DNA from: Treponema sp.
Lineage (GTDB): Bacteria > Spirochaetota > Spirochaetia > Treponematales > Treponemataceae
Reading direction: 5' to 3'
DNA: 64,000 bases
Assembly (NCBI GenBank): GCA_017549025.1
Contig: JAFYWB010000002.1
Span: 1-64,000 of the forward strand
The notes beneath the pieces were generated by a model, which made no database searches, was not told the origin of the DNA, and saw only the letters and a list, made by a program, of their open reading frames with translations. The position numbers and the translations under genes are program-made. Positions 58,952 to 64,000 of this stretch are shown in pieces. The first letter of the stretch is position 1. Each line of letters opens with the position of its first letter.

Positions 58952-58986
58952 CACCAGCCTTGCAATTATGCTTGGCTGGTGTTTTT
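58952..58986 (+). terminator. Terminator between flgE and flbD
   Basis: CACCAGCC (58952-58959) pairs with GGCTGGTG (58974-58981), followed by TTTTTG. It lies within what is a continuous flagellar operon in related spirochaetes. Confidence 0.82.
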
Positions 58987-59132
58987 GTTTAAAAATTACG
59001 GATGTAGTTTGTGCAAAAAATTTTATATTCATGCTTTTTTTTCTCATTTATATTCACAAACATCCGATATTATAATAGAATGTTTCGGGAGGATTTAAAA
59101 GGGAGACTGACTGGTTGACCTAAAATCAGATT

Positions 59133-59330
59133 ATGATTGAAGTTATGCGACTTGACGGAAAAAAGTACTGGATAAATCCCCATCAGATTGAATCTATTGA
59201 ATGTAACCCAGATGTTACACTCTTCATGCTTTCTGGAAAGCATGTGGTGGTAAAGGATTCACCCGAAGATATTATAGCCCGTATCATAGCATACCGTCGC
59301 CAGATTGGTGCATTCAAAAACGAAGAATAG
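59133..59330 (+). CDS. flbD: FlbD-family flagellar protein
   Basis: 65 residues. The pattern IEVMRLDGKKYWINPHQIESIE and a following LSGKHVVVKDSPEDI matches the short FlbD/SwrD family found before motA in spirochaetes and Gram-positive bacteria; in Bacillus the relative (SwrD) raises motor torque. Start at ATG 59133 with no clear ribosome-binding site nearby. It lies 20 bp before motA. Confidence 0.9.
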   Translation: MIEVMRLDGKKYWINPHQIESIECNPDVTLFMLSGKHVVVKDSPEDIIARIIAYRRQIGAFKNEE

Positions 59331-59350
59331 GCGGGGAAGAGGAGTTTTAG

Positions 59351-60133
59351 ATGGATATAGCGACAATAATCGGTCTTGTTGGTGGTACTGCCTGTATTGT
59401 TATGTCAGTTATCACTTCTGGTGGAACCATGATGGGTATCATCGATATCCCTTCTGTGTTCATGACCATCGGTGGATCCTTTTGTGCATTGATGATTGTA
59501 GCTCCCTTGAAGGATGTGCTCACAACTATGAAGGTTATGGGTAAGGCTTTTAAGATTCCTGACTTTGGAGAGAAGATGCTGGTGCAGAACATGGTTGCTC
59601 TGTCAGAAAAGGCCCGTCGTGAAGGTATCCTTGCTTTGGAAGAAGGATTGGAGGATTTGGACGACGAGTTCATGAAGACTGGTTTGCGCCTTGTAGTTGA
59701 TGGTACTGACGGTGCTGTTATCCGTGGAATCATGGAAAGCGAGATGAGCCAGATAGAAGCTCGTCACATGAACTTTATTGGTATTGTAAACCAGTGGGCT
59801 GGTTATGCCCCTGGATTCGGTATGATTGGTACCGTTCTTGGTCTGGTAGGTATGTTGCGTAACTTGGAAGATAAGTCATCCTTGGGACCAAACATGGCTG
59901 TTGCGCTTATTACCACTCTGTATGGTTGTTTGCTGGCAAACTGGATTTTGGGACCTATTGCTCAGAAATTAAATGGACAAAATGCCAGTGAAATGCGTAC
60001 CAAAGAAATGATTATTGAAGGAGTTTTGTCCATTCAGGCTGGTGACAACCCTCGAATCCTTGCCATGAAGCTCTTGACCTATCTTGATCCTGCATCAAGA
60101 AAGGCTATTGAAGCCGACGTATTAAAGGATTAA
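59351..60133 (+). CDS. motA: Flagellar motor stator protein MotA
   Basis: 260 residues with four membrane spans (two at the N-terminus and two around residues 150-200, [15 protein letters not shown]) and a charged cytoplasmic loop between them that contacts FliG. With MotB it forms the proton- or ion-driven stator. GAGGAG lies upstream of the ATG. Confidence 0.95.
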   Translation: MDIATIIGLVGGTACIVMSVITSGGTMMGIIDIPSVFMTIGGSFCALMIVAPLKDVLTTMKVMGKAFKIPDFGEKMLVQNMVALSEKARREGILALEEGLEDLDDEFMKTGLRLVVDGTDGAVIRGIMESEMSQIEARHMNFIGIVNQWAGYAPGFGMIGTVLGLVGMLRNLEDKSSLGPNMAVALITTLYGCLLANWILGPIAQKLNGQNASEMRTKEMIIEGVLSIQAGDNPRILAMKLLTYLDPASRKAIEADVLKD

Positions 60134-60143
60134 CGGAGGAGTT

Positions 60144-60857
60144 ATGGCAAAGAAGAAGAGAGAGGCAGCAGGTGCTTCATCGGCATGGCTCAATAGTTAT
60201 GGAGACATGATTACCTTGATGCTCTGCTTCTTCGTTATGTTGTATAACCCTTCAGAAGTAGACGTTGTACAGATGGCAGAGCTTACTGCCTCCATCCACG
60301 GAGAATCTGGTGGTGGATATTCCTTGGCAGCAGGTCGCCTTGCTGATTTAGGTAACACCATCAATAGCTTGCCTTCTATAGAGAAGGGAAAATCCTTGGG
60401 CTTGGCTGTAAAGCGGGCAATCAGTGTTTTTGCCCCTGATGTAAAGTCCAACAAGATTACCCTCACCAGTGATGAGCGTGGTCTTGTAATTACCTTGGCA
60501 GGAGACTCCTTCTTTGCAGAAGGTAGTGCCGAGCTACGGATTGACGAAACACGGGAAACCTTGTTGCGTCTGGCACAGTTCTTGTCGGGAGCCGATTTGG
60601 CAAACCGTCGCTTTAGAATTGAAGGCCATACAGACAATACACCAGTGGCAAGTGAAAATTTCCCCAGCAACTGGGAGCTGTCTACAGCACGTGCCACCAA
60701 TGTGTTGCATTATCTGTCTGATTTCGGTGTGAATGAGGCTCAGTTCTCTGTAGCTGGATATGCAGATACTAGAGCAAAGGCTTCAAATGACACTGCCGAG
60801 GGCAGGGCATATAACCGTCGTGTAGATATTATTATTCTTGACGATGGACATTTTTAA
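60144..60857 (+). CDS. motB: Flagellar motor stator protein MotB
   Basis: 237 residues. One membrane span follows [19 protein letters not shown], which contains the ion-binding aspartate (near residue 25). The C-terminal OmpA-like peptidoglycan-binding domain has [13 protein letters not shown] and [10 protein letters not shown]. It anchors the stator to the wall. It follows motA by ten bases with GGAGG at the start. Confidence 0.95.
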   Translation: MAKKKREAAGASSAWLNSYGDMITLMLCFFVMLYNPSEVDVVQMAELTASIHGESGGGYSLAAGRLADLGNTINSLPSIEKGKSLGLAVKRAISVFAPDVKSNKITLTSDERGLVITLAGDSFFAEGSAELRIDETRETLLRLAQFLSGADLANRRFRIEGHTDNTPVASENFPSNWELSTARATNVLHYLSDFGVNEAQFSVAGYADTRAKASNDTAEGRAYNRRVDIIILDDGHF

Positions 60858-60893
60858 TGGAATATAGCAGACTATCAAATGGAGGAATGATTT

Positions 60894-61439
60894 ATGGCTA
60901 ATGAATCTATGGACTTTGAAGACAACGAAACCACCGGTGAATCCGAAAAGAAATCAAAGGGACTTGGTGGCCTGCTTCCAACCTTGCTTAAATGGGTTGC
61001 GATTGTTTTAGGTGCAATCATCCTTATTGTAACAGTAGTGGTAATCACCATGAAGATTGTTGGTGGAAATACCTCCCAGCAGGCAGTAATTCCTGTTTCT
61101 CAGGAATACGGTAGCAAGCGGGAAGTTCTGGACTGGTACACCTCCTTGGGTCAGGTAAGCACCAAGACAAGTGATGCAATTCCTGCCAGTGTTATCGTAG
61201 AGGTTGTGCTGGGCTACAAGCAGGCTGACAAGGCTGCATCTACCGAGATTACCCAGCGCCAAATTGAGATTAAAGATTATCTTCGTCGCTATTTTACCGA
61301 GCTGACTGTTGAGGATTTGCGGCCTCGAAATGAAGAGAAGCGCCGTATTGAAATCCGCAATGCAATCAATGATGATATCTTGAGTTCTTCCAAGATTCGA
61401 GATGTGCGTTTCTTGAGCTTACAGATAATCGAGCAGTAG
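60894..61439 (+). CDS. fliL: Flagellar basal-body-associated protein FliL
   Basis: 181 residues: an acidic cytoplasmic N-terminus, one membrane helix (about 30-53) and a periplasmic domain ending with IRDVRFLSLQIIEQ. FliL rings surround active stators. Preceded by GGAGGAATG; in operon order between motB and fliM. Confidence 0.93.
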   Translation: MANESMDFEDNETTGESEKKSKGLGGLLPTLLKWVAIVLGAIILIVTVVVITMKIVGGNTSQQAVIPVSQEYGSKREVLDWYTSLGQVSTKTSDAIPASVIVEVVLGYKQADKAASTEITQRQIEIKDYLRRYFTELTVEDLRPRNEEKRRIEIRNAINDDILSSSKIRDVRFLSLQIIEQ

Positions 61440-61460
61440 TAACCATCTAGGGGTTTTTAT

Positions 61461-62495
61461 ATGAATGAAGTTCTGTCCCAGGACGAAATTGACCAGCTTC
61501 TCACCGCCATTAGTTCCGGTAGCACGGAGTCGGAGGATTTTAAGCCGGTAAATGATACCCGCAAGATCAAGATTTACGACTTCAAGCGTCCGGACAAGTT
61601 CTCTAAGGAACAAATCAGAACGGTGTCCATTATGCATGAAACCTTCGCCCGTTTGACTACAACTAGTCTTTCGGCTCAGCTGCGAAGTATTGTTCATGTT
61701 CACGTGGCATCTGTTGACCAGCTGACCTATGAAGAATTTATTCGGTCAATTCCCACACCAACCACCCTTGCGGTTATCAACATGGATCCATTGAAGGGTA
61801 ATGCTATTTTGGAAATTGACCCAGCTATTACTTTCTCCATGATTGACCGCCTCTTTGGTGGAACTGGACAGGGAGCAAAGGTTCAGCGTGATCTTACAGA
61901 TATTGAGCAGTCCGTTATGGAAGGAATTATCGTTCGTATTCTGGCAAATATGCGCGAAGCATGGACTCAGGTAATTGACCTGCGACCTCGCATGGGACAG
62001 ATTGAAACAAATCCCCAGTTTGCCCAGATTGTAGCCCCTTCTGAAATGGTTGTTCTGGTAACCTTGGAAACAAAGATTGGTGAGGAAGAGGGAATGATGA
62101 ACTTTTGTATTCCTTACATCACCATTGAGCCCATTATTTCCAAGCTGTCCTCCCAGTTCTGGTTCTCCTCTGTTCGACGAAGTTCCACGACCCAGTATCT
62201 TGGTGTATTGAAGGAAAAGTTGGCAGACGTGGACATGGACGTAGTGGCCGAAATCGGTTCTGTTTCCCTGCCTATCCGTGATGTTTTGTCTTTGCGGGTG
62301 GGAGATACAGTCCGATTGTCTAATGTGCGTATTACCGATCCCATTACCTTGAGCGTGGGTAACAAAAAGAAGTTCTTGTGTCAGCCTGGTGTAATAGGAA
62401 AGAAAATGGCTGTTCAGGTTTTGAACAAGCTGGAGCAGGTTGAATCAGAAGATTTTGAAGAATTAGCAGTAGAAGGAGACGAGTCATATGAGTGA
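61461..62495 (+). CDS. fliM: Flagellar motor switch protein FliM
   Basis: 344 residues. The N-terminal LSQDEIDQLLTAI motif binds CheY-P; the middle domain includes LFGGTG near residue 130; the C-terminal SpoA domain follows (VSLPIRDVLSLRVGDTVRL). FliM is part of the C-ring switch. Its end overlaps the start of fliY by eight bases, indicating coupled translation. Confidence 0.96.
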   Translation: MNEVLSQDEIDQLLTAISSGSTESEDFKPVNDTRKIKIYDFKRPDKFSKEQIRTVSIMHETFARLTTTSLSAQLRSIVHVHVASVDQLTYEEFIRSIPTPTTLAVINMDPLKGNAILEIDPAITFSMIDRLFGGTGQGAKVQRDLTDIEQSVMEGIIVRILANMREAWTQVIDLRPRMGQIETNPQFAQIVAPSEMVVLVTLETKIGEEEGMMNFCIPYITIEPIISKLSSQFWFSSVRRSSTTQYLGVLKEKLADVDMDVVAEIGSVSLPIRDVLSLRVGDTVRLSNVRITDPITLSVGNKKKFLCQPGVIGKKMAVQVLNKLEQVESEDFEELAVEGDESYE

Positions 62496-63648
62496 TGGTA
62501 CCATTTCCCAAGATGAAATTGATGCATTGTTAAGCGGTGTAGATATGGGCGGACTTTCCGTTGGAGGAAGTTCCTCAAAGTCCTCTGCTGGAAAAATTGA
62601 AACTGCTGATTTGGTAAAATTTGCAGTTGACTTGAAGGATAAATTGGCCCATAATGTAGGAACCATGACAGGTGCAAGTACTGTCGTGAATGAGCCTACT
62701 GTTGAGTCAGCCAACCGTGAAACATTCTTGGCCAAGTTGCCTGAGACTGTTGTGGCGGTTATGGCAGATTTTTCTGCAGGGCTTTCTGGAGATCACTTAT
62801 ATGTGCTTTCCACTGATTTTGCACAGAAACTGGCAGGTCTCATCAATAAAGAAGATAATGCTGATTTGGATGAGATGGCTCTCTCTGTAATTGCAGAGGT
62901 AGTATCTGGTCATACTGGTGCAGAGATTACAGAACTGACAAAAAATGGACGCTTCCCTGGTTTGGCTTGCAATCCTGGCGAGGCTGTAAATGGGCCAAAG
63001 GCCATGGTTCGCTTTCCACAAGGTGAATTTGCTCTGTTCTCTTATCCTGTAAGTCTTGATGGAACCACCTATACCCTTTGGGAGGCTATTGCAGGTGGTG
63101 CTGCCGATCAAATTTCTAGTGCATTGGGTAAGGGTTCAGCTCCAGCAGCTCCTGTTCAGTCTATGCCCCAGCAGCCTGTTATGAATGCAATGGGTGGTGG
63201 TATGAACATGGGGGGAATGCAAGCTGCTCCTATGAATATGAATGGCATGGTCATGCAACAGACCATGGGTGGGGGAATGAATATGGGCGGTATGGGAAAT
63301 GGTTATGCTTCTATGCCAATGGGCACAAGCGCTCCCAATGTACAATCTCTACAGTTTCCAGGATTGCAGCTTGGCGTAGGTGGCATGGATCAGGGAAGCA
63401 ATATCGGTCTTATCATGGACGTATACATGGAAATGACCGTAGAGTTGGGACGCACTAAAAAGCAAATCAAAGAAATCCTTGGAATGGGAGAGGGTACCAT
63501 TATCGAGCTGGATAAGCTTGCTGGTGAGCCTGTTGACATTCTGGTAAACCATAAACCTATTGCTAAGGGAGAGGTTGTAGTAATCGACGAAAACTTCGGT
63601 GTTCGTGTAACTGAAATCCTTTCTCCTATTGAGCGTGTTACTGGTTAA
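62488..63648 (+). CDS. fliY: Flagellar motor switch protein FliY (FliN family)
   Basis: 386 residues, much longer than FliN. The N-terminal TISQDEIDALLSG repeats the CheY-binding motif of FliM. A middle domain (about 40-215) resembles the CheC/FliY region. Residues roughly 225-285 are Met/Gly/Gln-rich with repeated GGGMNMGGM units. The C-terminal SpoA domain (VYMEMTVELGRTKKQIKEIL, LDKLAGEPVDILVN, GEVVVIDENFGVRVTEI in part) completes the switch ring. The start overlaps fliM. Confidence 0.93.
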   Translation: MSDGTISQDEIDALLSGVDMGGLSVGGSSSKSSAGKIETADLVKFAVDLKDKLAHNVGTMTGASTVVNEPTVESANRETFLAKLPETVVAVMADFSAGLSGDHLYVLSTDFAQKLAGLINKEDNADLDEMALSVIAEVVSGHTGAEITELTKNGRFPGLACNPGEAVNGPKAMVRFPQGEFALFSYPVSLDGTTYTLWEAIAGGAADQISSALGKGSAPAAPVQSMPQQPVMNAMGGGMNMGGMQAAPMNMNGMVMQQTMGGGMNMGGMGNGYASMPMGTSAPNVQSLQFPGLQLGVGGMDQGSNIGLIMDVYMEMTVELGRTKKQIKEILGMGEGTIIELDKLAGEPVDILVNHKPIAKGEVVVIDENFGVRVTEILSPIERVTG

Positions 63649-63654
63649 CAATTT

Positions 63655-64000
63655 ATGGGCTTGAATCACAAAGGAAAAGTCCTGAAAATATTATTTTCTC
63701 TTTGCAGTTACCTTCTGATTACAGGCTTTGCTTGGAGTCAGGAGGTTGTTGCGTCTGAAACCCAGGTGGTGGCCCGTGCTGCCGAAGCAGAAATTCTGCT
63801 GGATCAGGATGCTCCAGAAAACGTAACTACAACTATTTCAGACGGCTCCTCCTATGGAGTGTGGTTTTTTATTCGTACTATTTTAGTGTTAGCCCTTGTG
63901 CTTGCATTGGTTTGGGCCTTCTTTATGTTTTTAAAGAAGATGTCAGGTACTACCACTAGCTCTGATCCCTATCTGAAAAAGGTTGCATCATTAACCCTGT
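63655..64000 (+). CDS. fliO: Flagellar biosynthetic protein FliO/FliZ-like, N-terminal part (truncated by the window end)
   Basis: The open frame from ATG 63655 runs to the last base (115 codons seen). It has a signal-like hydrophobic start (LKILFSLCSYLLITGFAWS), a periplasmic acidic segment and a membrane span near residues 73-93 (RTILVLALVLALVWAFF) followed by a basic cytoplasmic region, which is the FliO layout. The position after fliY and the expected fliP downstream agree. Identity rests on topology and order. Confidence 0.82.
   Translation, partial: MGLNHKGKVLKILFSLCSYLLITGFAWSQEVVASETQVVARAAEAEILLDQDAPENVTTTISDGSSYGVWFFIRTILVLALVLALVWAFFMFLKKMSGTTTSSDPYLKKVASLTL

Overview
The window looks like the chromosome of a host-associated or gut-type spirochaete close to Treponema. 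The support is gene content and order: two FlaA-type filament sheath proteins next to a class II fructose-bisphosphate aldolase, uvrA followed by an LptD-like outer-membrane protein, a hook protein with the lysine and cysteine used for the spirochaetal lysinoalanine crosslink, and the run fliK-flgD-flgE-flbD-motA-motB-fliL-fliM-fliY-fliO. I see no prophage, insertion sequence or CRISPR array.

Layout. 1-76 is the 3' end of a 23S rRNA gene with no 5S gene behind it. 229-1230 is an AT-rich lipoate-protein ligase. 1295-13014 (minus strand) is one long co-directional set: DeoR regulator, lipoyl E2, E3, a fused alpha-beta E1 of a thiamine/lipoate dehydrogenase complex, a PHP-domain protein, a short-chain dehydrogenase, an FGGY sugar kinase and a sorbose-1-phosphate-reductase-like zinc dehydrogenase. 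Divergent from it, 13212-20390 holds L-fucose mutarotase, a sugar ABC transporter, a LacI regulator and L-fucose isomerase. 20441-24856 is housekeeping (YaiI/YqxD, zapA, a coiled-coil protein, rplT-rpmI-infC, a membrane protein, fba). 25027-26474 holds the two flaA genes, followed by a 67-bp tandem repeat. 26750-34147 has a HAD phosphatase, hisS/coaX with overlapping divergent promoters, tRNA-Gly, a TPR protein, a glycosyltransferase, an acyltransferase and a purine permease. 34328-36445 is a ferredoxin / ferredoxin-thioredoxin-reductase-like / thioredoxin cluster facing a Crp/Fnr regulator. Then come dCMP deaminase, thrC, uvrA, lptD-like and a tiny Cys-rich membrane protein. 45218-48582 and 51827-55375 are two paralogous pairs, each a GH98 glycosidase lipoprotein plus an outer-membrane beta-barrel, flanking a ParB-like gene and a class A penicillin-binding protein. 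55651-64000 is the flagellar motor operon, cut at fliO.

How the parts may work together. GH98 enzymes are endo-beta-galactosidases that release fucosylated blood-group or Lewis oligosaccharides from host glycans. The window also carries import and isomerisation of L-fucose but no fuculose-1-phosphate aldolase. In its place are a kinase, a reductase/dehydrogenase pair of the type that moves a carbonyl from C2 to C5 of a ketohexose phosphate, and a lipoate/thiamine complex of the acetoin-dehydrogenase kind. I propose that fuculose-1-phosphate becomes a 1-deoxyketose phosphate (a methyl ketone) that the complex splits to acetyl-CoA and a tetrose phosphate. This is inference and the main finding. 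The two GH98 loci share a 41-bp upstream element made of two 16-bp repeats 21 bp apart, which suggests one regulator controls both.
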